Source of the DNA: Colletes latitarsis
Lineage: Eukaryota; Arthropoda; Insecta; Hymenoptera; Colletidae
NCBI RefSeq assembly: GCF_051014445.1
Contig: NW_027488377.1
Location: forward strand, 2,108,001 to 2,172,000
Length of the DNA: 64,000 bases
Direction: 5' to 3'
The translations under genes and the position numbers were made by a program. The notes beneath the pieces were generated by a model. The model was not told the DNA's origin and searched no databases. It was given only the letters and a program-made list of their open reading frames with translations. Shown here in pieces: positions 21,401 through 37,063 of the stretch. Numbering within the stretch: position 1 is the stretch's first letter; each line of letters starts with the position of its first letter.

Positions 21401-22680
21401 TTGTCCTCTAAACGATTGATGGAAACCAGATTTAATTGACTGTTTCAGTGTGGTAGCACATTACTACGTGATCCAAACCAGAAAAAGCACCGGAGCTGTT
21501 CAACAAGTATGTGCAGAATGCGAAAGTACGAGCCTGATGGGAGCAAATACCAGACCTAACCTAGACCTAACATGCGTTATCCTCTAAAATATTGATCGAA
21601 ACCAGGTTTAATTGACTGTTTCACTGTGGTACCACATTACTACGTTATTCAAACCAGAAAAAGTCCGGGATCTAGCCATGAAGTATGAGAAATATGGGAA
21701 ATTATGAGCCAGATGAGGGCAAATCCTAGACCTAACCCAGACCTAACATGCGTTATCCTCTAAAATATTGGCCGTATCCTGGTTTAATTAACTGTTTCAG
21801 TGTGGTACCACGTTACTACGTGATCCAATCCAGAAAAATCCAAGGATCTGGCCAACAAGTATGAGAAATATGCGATAGTATGAGTGATGAGGGCAAATCC
21901 CAGGCCTAGCCTAGACCTAACATGCGTTATCCTCTAAAATATTGATCGAAACCAGGTTTAATCGACTGTTTCAGTGTGGTACCACATTACTACGTGATCC
22001 AAACCAGAAAAAACCCAGGATCTGTTCAACAAGTGTGTGAAGAACGCGAAAGTACGAGCCTGATGAGGGCAAATCCCAGACCTATCCCAGACCTAACTTG
22101 CGTTATCCTCTGAAATATTTATCAAGACCAGGTTTAATTTAATGTTTCAGTGTGGTACCACATTACTACGTGATCCAAACCAGAAAAAAACCCTGGATCT
22201 GTTCAACAAGAATGTGAAGTATGCGAAAGTATGAGACTGATGAGGGCAAATCCCAGACCAAACTTGCGTTGTCCTCTAAAAGATTGATGGAAACCAGATT
22301 TAATTGACTGTCTCAGTGTGGTAGCACATTACTACGTGATCCAAACCAGAAAAAGCCCAGGACCTGTTCAACAAGTATGTGGAGAATGCGAAAGCACGAG
22401 CCTGATGAGAGCAAATCCCAGACCTAACCTAGACCTAACTTGCGTTATTCCCTAAAATATTGATCGAAACAAGGTTTAATTGACTGTTTCAGTGTGGTAC
22501 CATTTTGCTACGTTATCCAAAGCAGAAAAAACCATCGATCAGGACAACATGTATGTTAAAACTGCGAAAGTATGACCCTGATGAGGGCAAATCCCAGAAC
22601 TAACATAGACCTAACATGTGTTATCCTCTAAAATAATAATTGAAACCAGGTTTAATGGTCTGCTTCAGTGTGGTACCACA

Positions 22681-25600
22681 TTACTACGTGATCCAAACCA
22701 GAAAAAGCCCAGGAGCTCTTCAACAAGTATGTGGAGAATGCGAAAGTATGAGTCTGATGAGGGCAAATCCCAGGCCTAACCTAGACCTAACATGCGTTAT
22801 CCTCTAAAATATTGATCGAAACCAGGTTTGATGGACTGTTTCAGTGTGGTACCACATTAGTACGTGATCCAAACCAGAAAAAGACAGGGATCTGTTCAAC
22901 AAGTATGTGAAAAACGCGAAAATATGACCCTGATGAGGACAAATCCCAGACCTATCCCAGACCTAACTTGCGTGAACCTATAAAATATTGATCGAAACCA
23001 GGTTTAATTGACTGTTTCAGTGTGGTACCACATAACTACGTGACCCAAACCAGAAAAAGCACCGGAGCTGTTCAACAAGTATGTGCAGATTGCGAAAGTA
23101 CGAGCCTGAAGAGAGCAAATACCAGACCTAACCTAGACCTAACATGCGTTATCCTCTAAAATATTGATCGACACCAGGTTTAATTGACTGTTTCACTGTG
23201 GTACCACATTACTACGTCATCCAAACCAGAAAAAGTCCGGGGTCTAGCCATGAAGTATGAGAAATATGCGAAATTATGAGCCAGATGAGGGCAAATCCTA
23301 GACCTAACCCAGACCTAACATGCGTTATCCTCTAAAATATTGGCCGTATCCAGGTTTAATTAACTGTTTCAGTGTGGTACCACATTACTACGTGATCCAA
23401 TCCAGAAAAAGCCCAGGATCTGTTCAACAAGTGTGTGAAAAACGCGAAAGTACGAGCCTGATGAGGGCAAATCCCAGACCTATCCCAGGCCTAACTTGCG
23501 TTGTCCTGTAAAATATTGATGGAAACCAGGTTTAATTGACTGTTTCAATGTGGTACTACATTACTACGTGATCAAAACCAGAAAAAACCCAGGATCTGTT
23601 CAACAAGTGTGTGAAAAACGCGAAAGTACCAGCCAGATGAGGGCAAATCCTAGACCTAACCCAGACCTAACATGCGATACCCTCTAAAATATTGGACGTA
23701 TCCAGGTTTAATTAACTGTTTCAGTGTGGTACCACGTTACTACGTGATCCAATCCTGAAAAATCCAAGGATCTGGCCAACAAGTATGAGAAATATACGAA
23801 AGTACGAGCCTGATGAGAGCAAATCCCAGACCTAACCTAGACCTAACATGCGTTATTATCTAAAATATTGATCGTGACCAGGTTTAATCGACTGTTTCAG
23901 TGTGGTACCACATTACTTCCGTTATCCAAACCAGAAATAACCCAGGATCTGTTCAACAAGTATGTGATAAATGCGAAAGTATGAACCTGATGAGGGCAAA
24001 TCCCAGACCTAACCTAGACCTAACATGTGTTATCCTCTAAATTAATAATTGAAACCAGGTTTAATGGTCTGTTTCAGTGTGGTACTACATTACTACGTGA
24101 TCCAAACCAGAAGAAACCCAGGATCTGTTCAACAAGTGTGTGAAAAACGCGAAAGTACGAGCCTGATGAGGGCCAATCCCAGACCTATCCCAGGCCTAAC
24201 TTGCGTTGTCCGGTAAAATATTGATGGAAACCAGGTTTAATTGACTGTTTCATTGTGGTACTACATTACTACGTGATCAAAACCAGAAAAAACCCAGGAT
24301 CTGTTCAACAAGTGTGTGAAAAACGCGAAAGTACGAGCCTGATGAGGGCAAATCCCAGACCTATCCCAGGCCTAACTTGCGTTGTCCGGTAAAATATTGA
24401 TGGAAACCAGGTTTAATTGACTGTTTCATTGTGGTACTACATTACTACGTGATCAAAACCAGAAAAAACCCAGGATCTGTTCAACAAGTGTGTGAAAAAC
24501 GCGAAAGTACCAGCCTGATGAGGGCAAATCCAGACCTATCGCAGACCTAACTTGCGCTATCCTCTAAAATATTGATCGAAGCCGGTTTTAGTTGTCTGTT
24601 TCAGTGTGGTATCACATTACTACTTGATCCAATCCAGAAAAAGCCCAGGATCTAGCCATGAAGTGTGAGAAATATGCGAATGTAAGAGCCTGTCGAGGGC
24701 AAATACTAGACCTAACTCAGACCTAACATGCGTTATCCTCTCAAATATTGGCCGTATCCAGGTTCAATTAACTGCTTCAGTGTGGTACCACGTTACTACG
24801 TGATCCAATCCAGAAAAATCCAAGCATCTGGCCAACAAGTATGGGAAATATGCGAAAGTATGAGCCAGATGACGGCAAATCCTAGACCTAACCCAGACCT
24901 AACATGCATTATCATCTAGAATATTGTTCGAAACCAGGTTTAATCGACTGTTTCAGTGTGGTACCATATTACTACCTGATCAAAACCAGAAATAACCCAG
25001 GAACTGTTCAACTAGTATGTGAAGTATGCGAAAGTATGAGACTGATGAGTGAAAATCCCAGGCCTAACCTAGACCTAACATGCGTTATCCTCAAAAATAT
25101 TGATCAAAACCAGGTTTAATCGACTGTTTCAGTGTGGTGCCACATAACTACGTGATCCAAACCAGAAAAAAACCCAGGATCTGTTCAACAAGTATGTGAA
25201 GTATGCGAAAGTATGAGTCTGATGAGGGCAAATCCCAGACCTAACCTAGACCTAACATGCGTTATACTCTAAAATATTGATCGAAACCAGGTTTAATGGA
25301 CTGTCTCAGTGTGGTACCACATTACTACGTGACCCAAACCAGAAAAAACCCAGGACCCGGTCAACAAGTATGTGAAAAATACGACAATATGACCCTGATG
25401 AGGGCAAATCCCAGACCTATCCCAGACCTAACTTGCGTTATCCTCTAAAATATTGATCAAAACTGGGTTTAATCGTCTGTTTCAGTGTGGTACCACATTA
25501 CTACTTGGTCCAAACCAGAAAAAGCCCAGAATCTGGCTATCAAGTATGAGAAATATGCGAAAGTACGAGCCTGATGAGGGCAAATCCCAGACCTATCCCA

Positions 25601-26380
25601 GACCAAACTTGCGTTGTCCTCTAAAAGATTGATGGAAACCAGATTTAATTGACTGTTCCAGTGTGGTAGCACATTACTACGTGATCCAAACCAGAAAAAG
25701 CCCAGGAGCTCTTCAACAAGTATGTGGAGAATGCGAAAGTATGAGTCTGATGAGGGCAAATCCCAGGCCTAACCTAGACCTAACATGCGTTATCCTCTAA
25801 AATATTGATCGAAACCAGGTTTGATGGACTGTTTCAGTGTGGTACCACATTAGTACGTGATGCAAACCAGAAAAAGACAGGGATCTGTTCAACAAGTATG
25901 TGAAAAACGCGAAAATATGACCATGATGAGGACAAATCCCAGACCTATCCCAGACCTAACTTGCGTGAACCTATAAAATATTGATCGAAACCAGGTTTAA
26001 TTGACTGTTTCAGTGTGGTACCACATAACTACGTGACCCAAACCAGAAAAAGCACCGGAGCTGTTCAACAAGTATGTGCAGATTGCGAAAGTACGAGCCT
26101 GAAGAGAGCAAATACCAGACCTAACCTAGACCTAACATGCGTTATCCTCTAAAATATTGATCGACACCAGGTTTAATTGACTGTTTCACTGTGGTACCAC
26201 ATTACTACGTCATCCAAACCAGAAAAAGTCCGGGGTCTAGCCATGAAGTATGAGAAGTATGCGAAATTATGAGCCAGATGAGGGCAAATCCTAGACCTAA
26301 CCCAGACCTAACATGCGTTATCCTCTAAAATATTGGCCGTATCCAGGTTTAATTAACTGTTTCAGTGTGGTACCACGTTA
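22681..26380. repeat. 17-monomer higher-order period (2,993 bp)
   Basis: About 700 bp from 22681 (CCCAGGAGCTCTTCAACAAG onwards, through AGCACCGGAGCTG at 23060) recurs from 25674 to about 26380 at a spacing of 2,993 bp, with only scattered changes. Part of the same block recurs a third time around 26540-27090. Inside it, two adjacent monomers (24115-24290 and 24291-24466) are near-identical direct duplicates. Confidence 0.75.
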
Positions 26381-29300
26381 CTACGTGATCCAATCCAGAA
26401 AAATCCAAGGATCTGGCCAACAAGTATGAGAAATATGCGATAGTATGAGTGATGAGGGCAAATCCCAGGCCTAACCTAGACCTAACATGCGTTATCCTCT
26501 AAAATATTGATCGAAACCAGGTTTCATGGACTGTTTCAGTGTGGTACCACATCAGTACGTGATCCAAACCAGAAAAAGACAGGGATCTGTTCAACAAGTA
26601 TGTGAAAAACGCGAAAATATGACCCTGATGAGGACAAATCCCAGACCTATCCCAGACCTAACTTGCGTGAACCTATAAAATATTGATCGAAACCAGGTTT
26701 AATTGACTGTTTCAGTGTGGTACCACATAACTACGTGATCCAAACCAGTAAAAGCACCGGAGCTGTTCAACAAGTATGTGCAGATTGCGAAAGTACGAGC
26801 CTGATGAGAGCAAATACCAGACCTAACCTAGACCTAACATGCGTTATCCTCTAAAATATTGATCGAAACCAGGTTTAATTGACTGGTTCACTGTGGTCCC
26901 ACATTACTACGTCATCCAAACCAGAAAAAGTCCGGGGTCTAGCCATGAAGTATGAGAAATATGCGAAGTTATGAGCCAGATGAGGGCAAATCCTAGACCT
27001 AACCCAGACCTAACATGCGTTATCCTCTAAAATATTGGCCGTATCCAGGTTTAATTAACTGTTTCAGTGTGGTACCACGTTACTACGTGATCCAATCCAG
27101 AAAAATCCAAGGATCTGGCCAACAAGTATGAGAAATATGCGATAGTATGAGTGATGAGGGCAAATCCCGGGCCTAACCTAGACCTAACATGCGTTATCCT
27201 CTAAAATATTGATCGAAACCAGGTTTAATTGACTGTTTCACTGTGGTACCACATTACTACGTCATCCAAACCAGAAAAAGTCCGGGGTCTAGCCATGAAG
27301 TATGAGAAATATGCGAAATTATGACCCTGATGAGGACAAATCCCAGACCTAACCCAGACCTAACATGCGTTATCCTCTAAAATATTTATCAAGACCAGGT
27401 TTAATTGAATGTTTCGGTGTAGTACCACATTACTACGTGATCCAAACCAGAAAAAAACCCAGGATCTGTTCAACAAGTATGTGAAGTATGCCAAAGTATG
27501 AGTCTGATGAGGGCAGATCCCAGGCCTAACCTAGACCTAACATGCGTTATTATCTAAAATATTGATCGTGGCCAGGTTTAATCGACTGTTTCTGTGTGGT
27601 ACCACATTACTTCCCTTATCCAAACCTGAAATAACCCAGGATCTGTTCAACAAGTATGTGATTAATGCGAAAGTATGAACCTGATGAGGGCAAATCCCAG
27701 ACCTAGCCTAGACCTAACATGTGTTATCCTCTAAAATAATAATTGAAACCAGGTTCAATGGTCTGCTTCTGTGTGGTACCACATTACTACGTGATCCAAA
27801 CCAGAAAAAACCCAGGATCTGTTCAACAAGTGTGTGAAAATCGCGAAAGTATGAGCCTGATGAGGGTAAATCCTAGACCTAACCCAGACCTAACATGCGT
27901 TATCCTCTAAAATATTTATCAAGACCAGGTTTAATTGAATGTTTCGGTGTAGTACCACATTACTACGTGATCCAAACCAGAAAAAAACCCAGGATCTGTT
28001 CAACAAGTATGTGAAGTATGCCAAAGTATGAGTCTGATGAGGGCAAATGCCAGGCCTGACCTAGACCTAACTTGCGTTATCCTCTAAAATATTGATCGAA
28101 ACCAGGTTTAATTGACTGTTTCAGTGTGGTACCACATTACTGCGCCATCCAAACCAGAAAAAAACCCAGGATCTGTTCAACAAGTATGTGAAGTATGCCA
28201 AAGTATGAGTCTGATGAGGGCAAATCCCAGGCCTAACCTAGACCTAACATGCGTTATTATCTAAAATATTGATCGTGACCAGGTTTAATCGACTGTTTCT
28301 GTGTGGTACCACATTACTTCCCTTATCCAAACCTGAAATAACCCAGGATCTGTTCAACAAGTATGTGATTAATGCGAAAGTATGAACCTGATGAGGGCAA
28401 ATCCCAGACCTAACCTAGACCTAACATGCCTCATTCTTTAAAATATTGATGGAAACCAGGTTTAATGGACTGTTTCAGTGTGGTACCACATTACTACGTG
28501 ATCCAAACCAGAACAAACCCAGGATCTGTTCAACAAGTGTGTGAAAAACGCGAAGGTACGAGCCTGATGAGGGCAAATCCCAGAACTATCCCACGCCTAA
28601 CTTGCGTTGTCCTGTAAAATATTGATGGAAACCAGGTTTAATCGACTGTTTCAGTGTGGTGCCACATTACTACGTGATCCAAACCAGAAAAAAACCCAGG
28701 ATCTGTTCAACAAGTATGTGAAGTATGCGAAAGTATGAGCCTGATGAGGGCAAATCCCAGACCTATCCCAGACCCAACTTGCGTCATCCTATAAAATATT
28801 GATCGAAACAAGGTTTAATTGACTGTTTCAGAGTGGTACCATTTTGCTACGTTATCCAAAGCAGAAAAAACCATTGATCAGGACAACATGTATGTTAAAA
28901 CTGCGTAAGTATGACCCTGATGAGGGCAAATCCCAGAAATAACATAGACCTAACATGTGTTATCCTCTAAAATAGTAATTGAAACCAGGTTTAATGGTCT
29001 GCATCAGTGTGGTATCACATTACTACATGATCCAAACCAGAAATAACCCAGGATCTGTTCAACAAGTGTGTGAAGAACGCGAAAGTACGAGCCTGATGAG
29101 GGCAAATCCCAGACCTATCCCTGGCCTAACTTGCGTTGTCCTGTAAAATATTGATGGAAACCAGGTTTAATTGACTGTTTCATTGTGGTACTACATAGCT
29201 ACGTGATCAAAACCAGAAAAAACCCAGAATCTGCCCATCAAGCATGATAAATATGCGAAAGTACGAGCCTGGTGGGAGCAAATCCCAGACCTAACCTTGT

Positions 29301-30080
29301 CCTAACATGCTTTATTCTCTAAAATATTGATCGAAACCAGGTTTAATGGACTGTTTCAGTGTGGTACCACATTACTACGAGATCCAAATCAGAAAAAACC
29401 CAGGATCTGTTCAACAAGTGTGTGAAAAACGCGAAAGTACCAGCCTGATGAGGGCAAATCCAGACCTATCCCAGACCTAACTTGCGCTATCCTCCAAAAT
29501 ACTGATCGAAGCCGGTTTTAGTTGTCTGTTTCAGTGTGGTACCACATTACTACTTGATCCAATCCAGAAAAAGCCCAGGATCTAGCCATGAAGTGTGAGA
29601 AATATGCGAAAGTAAGAGCCTGTCGAGGGCAAATACTAGACCTAACTCAGACCTAATATGCGTTATCCTCTCAAATATTGGCCGTATCCAGGTTCAATTA
29701 ACTGCTTCAGTGTGGTACCACGTTACTACGTGATCCAATCCAGAAAAATCCAAGCATCTGGCCAACAAGTATGGGAAATATGCGAAAGTATGAGCCAGAT
29801 GACGGCAAATCCTAGACCTAACCCAGACCTAACATACATTATCATCTAGAATATTGTTCGAAACCAGGTTTAAACGACTGTTTCAGTGTGGTACCATATT
29901 ACTACCTGATCAAAACCAGAAATAACCCAGGAACTGTTCAACTAGTGTGTGAAGTATGCGAAAGTATGAGACTGATGAGTGAAAATCCCAGGCCTAACCT
30001 AGACCTAACATGCGTTATCCTCAAAAATATTGATCAAAACCAGGTTTAATCGACTGTTTCAGTGTGGTGCCACATAAGTA
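24470..30080. repeat. 28-monomer higher-order period (about 4,930 bp)
   Basis: The stretch near 24470-25140 (GCCTGTCGAGGGC and ATCCAAGCATCTGGCC) recurs near 29400-30080 at a spacing of 4,930 bp, almost base for base. Confidence 0.75.
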
Positions 30081-33000
30081 CGTGATCCAAACCAGAAAAA
30101 AGCCCAGGATTTGTTCAACAAGTATGTGCAGATTGCGAAAGTACGAGCCTCATGAGAGCAAATACCAGACCTAACCTAGACCTAACATGCGTTATCCTCT
30201 AAAATATTGATCGAAACCAGGTTTAATTGACTGTTTCATTGTGGTACCACATTACTACGTCATCCAAACCAGAAAAAGTCCAGGATCTAGCCATGAAGTA
30301 TGAGAAATATGCGAAATTATGAGCCAGATGAGGGCAAATCCTAGACCTAACCCACACCTAACATGCGTTATCCTCTAAAATATTGGCCGTGTCCAGATTT
30401 AATTAACTGTTTGTGTGTGGTACCACGTTATTACGTGATCCAATCCAGAAAAATCCAAGGATCTGGCCAACAAGTATGAGAAATATGCGAAAGTTGGAGC
30501 CTGATGAGAGCAAATCCCAGACGAACCAAGACCTAATATGCTTTATTCTTTAAAATATTGTTCGAAACCAGGTTTAAAGGACCGTTTCAGTGTGGTACCA
30601 TATTACTACGTGATCCAAACCAGAAAAAACCTAGGATCTGTTCAACAGGTGTTTGAAAAACGCGAAAGTATGACCCTGATGAGGGCAAATCCCAGGCCTA
30701 ACCTAGACCTAACATGCGTTATCCTCTAAAATATTGATCGAAACCAGGTTTGATGGACTGTTTCAGTGTGGTACCACATTAGGACGTGATCCAAACCAGA
30801 AAAAGACAGGGATCTGTTCAACAAGTATCTGAAAAACGCGAAAATATGACCCTGATGAGGGCAAATCCCAGACCTATCCCAGACCTAACATGCGTCAACC
30901 TATAAAATATTGATCGAAACCAGGTTTCATTGACTGTTTCAGTGTGGTATCACATTACTACGTGATTCAATCCAGAAATAGACCAGGATCTAGCCATGAA
31001 GTACGAGAAATATGCGAAAGTATGAGCCTGACGAGGGCAAATCCTGTACCCAACCCAGACCTAACATGCGTTATCCTAAAAAATGTTGATCGAAACCAGG
31101 TTTAATCGACTGTTTCAGTGTGGTACCACATTACAACGTGATCCAAACCAGAAAAAAACCCAGGATCTGTTCAACAAGTATGTGAAGTATGCGAAAGTAT
31201 GAGTCTGAAGAGGGCAAATCCCAGGCCTAACCTAGACATAACATGCGGTATCGTCTAAAATATTGATCGAAACCAGGTTTAGTGGACTGTTTCAGTGTGG
31301 TACCACATTACTGCGTGATCAAAACCAGAAAAAATCCAGGATCTGTTCAACAAGTGTGTGAAAAACGCGATAGTACGAGCCTGATGAGGGCAAATCCCAG
31401 ACCTAACCATGACCTAACATGTGTTATCCTCTAAAATAATAAGTGAAACCAGGTTTAATGGTCTGCTTCAGTGTGGTACCACTTTACTACATGATCCAAA
31501 CCAGAAAAAGCCCAGGATCTGGCCAACGAGTATGCGAAAAATGCGAAAGTACGAGCCTGATGAGAGCAAATCCCAGACCTAACCTAGACCTAACATGCAT
31601 CATTCTTTAAAATATTGATGGAAACCAGGTTTAATGGACTGTTTCAGTGTGGTACCACATTACTACGTGATCCAAACCAGAAAAAACCCAGGATCTGTTC
31701 AACAAGTGTGTGAAAAACGCGAAAGTATGAGCCTGATGAGGGTAAATCCTAGACCTAACCCAGACCTAACATGCGTTATCCTCTAAAATATGTATCAAGA
31801 CCAGGTTTAATTGAATGTTTCGGTGTAGTGCCACATTACTACGTGATCCAAACCAGAAAAAAACCCAGGATCTGTTCAACAGGTATGTGAAAAACGGGAA
31901 AGTATGAGCCTGATGAGGGCAAATCCCCAGAACTAACCCAAACATAACTTGCGTTATCCTCAAAAATATTGATCGGATCCGGGTTTAATCGACTGTTTCA
32001 GTGTGGTGCCACATAACCACGTGATCCAAACCAGAAAAAAACCCAGGATCTGTTCAACAAGTATGTGAAGTATGCGAAAGTATGAGTCTGATGAGGGCAA
32101 ATCCCAGACCTAACCTAGACCTAACATGCGTTATTCTCTAAAATATTAATCGAAACCAGGTTTAATGGACTGTCTCAGTGTGGTACCACATTACTACGTG
32201 ACCCAAACTAGAAAAAACCCAGGACCCGGTCAACAAGTATGTGAAAAATACGAAAATATGACCCTGATGAGGCCAAATCCCAGACCTATCCCAGGCCTAG
32301 CCTGCGTTATCCTCTAAAATATTGATCGAAACTGGGTTTAATCGACTGCTTCAGTGTGGTACTACATTACTACTTGATCCAAACCAGAGAAAGCCCAGAA
32401 TCTGGCCATCATGTATGAGAAATATGCGAATGTACGAGCCTGATGAGAGCATATCCCAGACCTGACCTAGACCTAACATGCGCTATTCTCTAAAATATTG
32501 ATCGAAACCTGATTTAATGGACTGTTTCAATGTGGTACCACACTACTACGTGATCCAAACCAGAAAAAACCCAGGATCTGTTCAACAGGTATGTGAAAAA
32601 CGGGAAAGTATGAGCCTGATGAGGGCAAATCCCCAGAACTAACCCAAACATAACTTGCGTTATCCTCTAAAATATTGATCGAAACCAGGTTTGATGGACT
32701 GTTTCAGTGTGGTAGCACATTAGTACGTGATCCAAACCAGAAAAAGCCAGGGATCTGTTCAACAAGCATGTGAAAAACGCGAAAATATGACCCTGATGAG
32801 GGCAATTCCCAGACCTATCCCAGACCTAACTTGCGTCAACCTAAAGAATATTGATCGAAACCAGGTTTCTTTGACTGTTTCAGTGTGGTACCACATTACT
32901 ACGTGATCCAAAGCAGAAAGAAACCCGGGATCTGTTCAACAAGTATGTGAAAGTATGCGAAAGTGTGAGTCTGATTAGGGCAAATCCCAGGCCTAACCTA

Positions 33001-36000
33001 GACCTAACATGCGTTATCCTCTAAAATATTGATCGAAACCCGGTTTAATTGACTGTTTTAGTGTGGTACCACGTTACTACGTGATCCAAAGCAGAAAAAA
33101 CCATCGATCAGGACAACATGTATGTTAAAACTGCGAAAGTATGACCCTGATGAGGGCAAATCCCAGAACTAACCTAGACCTAACATGTGTTATCCTCTAA
33201 AATAATAATTGAAACCAGGTTTAATGGTCTGCTTCAGTGTGGTACCACACTACTACGTGATCCAAACCTGAAAATGCCCAGGATCTGTTCAACAAGTGTG
33301 TGAAAAACGCGAAAGTACGAACGTGATGAGGGCAAATCCCAGACCTATCCCAGACCTAACTTGCGTTATCCTCTAAAATATTGATCGAAACCAGGTTTAA
33401 TTGACTGTTTCAGTGTGGTACTACATTACTACGTGATCCAAACCTGAAAATGCCCAGGATCTGTTCAACAAGTGCGTGAAAAACGCGAAAGTACGAGCCT
33501 GATGAGGGCAAATCCCAGACCTATCCCAGACCTAACATGCGTTATCCTCTAAAATAGTTATCAAGACCAGGTTTAATTGAATGTTTCAGTGTGGTACCAC
33601 ATTACTATTTGATCCAATCCAGAAAAAGCCCAGGATCTAGCCATGAAGTGTGAGAAATAAGCGAAAGTAAGAGCCTGACGAGGGCAAATACTAGACCTAA
33701 CCCAGACCTAACATGCGCCATCCTCTCAAATATTGGCCGCATCCAGGTTTAATTAACTGCTTCAGTGTGGTACCACGTTACTACGTGATCCAATCCAGAA
33801 AAATCCAAGGATCTAGCCAACAAGTATGAGAATTATGCGAAAGTATGAGCCAGATGACGGCAAATCCTAGACCTAACCCAGACCTAACATGCGTTATCCT
33901 CAAAAATATTGATCGAGACCAGGTTTAATCGACTGTTTCAGTGTGGTGCCACATAACTACGTGATCCAAACCAGAAAAAAACCCAGGATCTGTTCAACAA
34001 GCATGTGATGTATGCGAAAGTATGAGTCTGATGAGGGCAAATCCCAGACCTAACCTAGACCTAACATGCATTATTCTCTAAAATATTGATCGAGACCAGG
34101 TTTAATCGACTGTTTCAGTGTGGTACCATATTACTACCTGATCAAAACCAGAAATAACCCAGGAACTGTTCAACTAGTATGTGAAGTATGCGAAAGTATG
34201 AGACTGATGAGTGAAAATCCCAGGCCTAACCTAGACCTAACATGCGTTATCCCCTAAAATATTGATCGAAGCCAGTTTTAATTGACTGTTTCAGTGTGGT
34301 ACCACATTACTACTTGATCCAATCCAGAAAAAGCCCAGGATCTAGCCATGACGTGTGAGAAATATGCGAAAGTAAGAGCCTGACGAGGGCAAATGCTAGA
34401 CCTAACCCAGACCTAACATGCGTTATCCTCTCAAACATTGGCCGTATCCAGGTTTAATTAACTGCTTCAGTGTGGTACCACGTTACTACGTGATCCAATC
34501 CAGAAAAATCCAAGGATCTGGCCAACAAGTATGAGAAATATGCGAAAGTATGAGCCAGATGACGGCAAATCCTAGACCTAACCCAGACCTAGCATGCGTT
34601 ATCCTCAAAAATATTGATCGGATCCGGGTTTAATCGACTGTTTCAGTGTGGTGCCACATAACTACGTGATCCAAACCATAAAAAAACCCAGGATCTGTTC
34701 AACAAGTATGTGAAGTATGCGAAAGTATGAGTCTGATGAGGGCAAATCCCAGACCTAACCGAGACCTAGCATGCGTTATTCTCTAAAATATTAATCGAAA
34801 CCAGGTTTAATGGACTGTCTCAGTGTGGTACCTCATTACTACGTGACCCAAACTAGAAAAAACCCAGGACCCGGTCAACAAGTATGTGAAAAATACGAAA
34901 ATATGACCCTGATGAGGGCAAATCCCAGACCTATCCCAGGCCTAGCTTGCGTTATCCTCTAAAATATTGATCGAAACTGGGTTTAATCGACTGCTTCAGT
35001 GTGGTACTACATTACTACTCGATCCAAACCAGAGAAAGCCCAGAATCTGGCCATCATGTATGAGAAATATGCGAATGTACGAGCCTGATGAGAGGAAATC
35101 CCAGACCTGACCTAGACCTAACATGCGCTATTCTCTAAAATATTGATCGAAACCTGATTTAATGGACTGTTTCAATGTGGTACCACACTACTACGTGATC
35201 CAAACCAGAAAAAACCCAGGATCTGTTCAACAAGTATGTGAAAAACGGGAAAGTATGAGCCTGATGAGGGCAAATCCCCAGACCTAACCCAAACATAACT
35301 TGCGTTATCCTCTAAAATATTGATCGAAACCAGGTTTGATGGACTGTTTCAGTGTGGTACCACATTAGTACGTGATCCAAACCAGAAAAAGCCCAGAATC
35401 TGGCCATCAAGTATGAGAAATATGCGAAAGTACGAGCCTGATGAGAGCAAATCCCAGACCTAACCTTGACCTAACATGCGTTATTCTCTAAAATATTGAT
35501 CGTGAACAGCTTTAATCGACTGTTTCAGTGTGGTACCACATTACTTCCCTTATCCAAACCAGAAATAACCCTGGATCTGTTCAACAAGTATGTTATAAAT
35601 GCGAAAGTATGGGTCTGATGAGGGCAAATCCCAGGCCTAACCTAGACATAGCATAAGTTATCCTCTAAAATATTGTTCGAGACCAGGATTGATCGACTAT
35701 TTCTGTGTGGTACCACTTTACTACGTGATCCAAAGCAGAAAAAACCCTCGATCAGGTCAACATGTATGTTAAAACTGCGAAAGTATGAACCTCATGAGGG
35801 CAAATCCCAGACCTAACCATGACCTAACATGTGTTATCCTCTAAAATAATAAGTGAAACCAGGTTTCATGGTCTGCTTCAGTGTGGTACCACTTTACTAC
35901 ATGATCCAAACCAGAAAAAGCCCAGGATCTGTTCAACAAGTGTGTGAAAAACGCGAAAGTACGAGCCTGATGAGGGCAAATCCCAGACCTATCCCAGACC

Positions 36001-37050
36001 TAACTTGCGTTATCCTCTAAAATATTTATCAAGACCAGGTTTAATTCAATGTTTCAGTGTGGTACCACATTACTACGTGATCCAAACCAGAAAAAAACCC
36101 AGGATCTGTTCAACAAGTATGTGAAGTATGAGAAAGTATGAGTCTGATGAGGGCAAATCCGAGGCCTAACCTAGACCTATCATGCGTTATCCTCTAAAAT
36201 ATTGATCGAAACCAGGTTTGATGGACTGTTTCAGTGTGGTACCACATTAGTACGTGATCCAAACCAGAAAAAGCCAGGGATCTGTTCAACAAGCATGTGA
36301 AAAACGCGAAAATATGACCCTGATGAGGGCAATTCCAAGACCTATCCCAGACCTAACTTGCGTCAACCTAAAGAATATTGATCGAAACCAGGTTTCTTTG
36401 ACTGTTTCAGTGTGGTACCACATTACTACGTGATCCAAAGCAGAAAGAAACCCAGGATCTGTTCAACAAGTATGTGAAAGTATGCGAAAGTGTGAGTCTG
36501 ATTAGGGCAAATCCCAGGCCTAACCTAGACCTAACATGCGTTATCCTCTAAAATATTGATCGAAACCCGGTTTAATTGACTGTTTTAGTGTGGTACCACT
36601 TTACTACGTGATCCAAAGCAGAAAAAACCATCGATCAGGACAACATGTATGTTAAAACTGCGAAAGTATGACCCTGATGAGGGCAAATCCCAGAACTAAC
36701 CTAGACCTAACATGTGTTACCCTCAAAAATATTGATCGAAACCAGGTTTAATCGACTGTTTCAGTGTGGTACCACATTACTACGTGATCCAAACCAGAAA
36801 AAACCCAGGATCTATTCAACAAGTATGTGAAGTATGCGAAAGTATGAGTCTGACGAGGGCAAATCCCAGACCTATCCCAGACCTAACATGCGTTATCCTC
36901 TAAAATATTGATCGAAACCAGGTTTAATGGACTGTTTCAGTGTGGTACCACACTACTACGAGATCCCGACAAGTGAAAGCTCAGGATCAGGCCAACAAGT
37001 ATGTGAGAAATGCGAAGGCATGAGCCTGGTGAGGGCAGAACCCACACCTG

Positions 37051-37063
37051 TCCCAGACCTAAC
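37051..37063. repeat. Target-site duplication of copy 3, left copy
   Basis: TCCCAGACCTAAC, 13 bases, repeated exactly at 37504-37516 on the far side of the fragment. Confidence 0.88.

Larger units (their letters stand above)
18507..37063. repeat. 176-bp satellite array, domain B (right part)
   Basis: Continuous 176-bp monomers of B type up to the poly(T) of the truncated retrotransposon. It begins with a monomer that has an extra 12-base step, three AGACCTAAC units in a row at 18545-18575. Several overlapping higher-order periods are visible (2, 3, 17 and 28 monomers, listed separately). No gene, RNA or other mobile element seen. Confidence 0.93.
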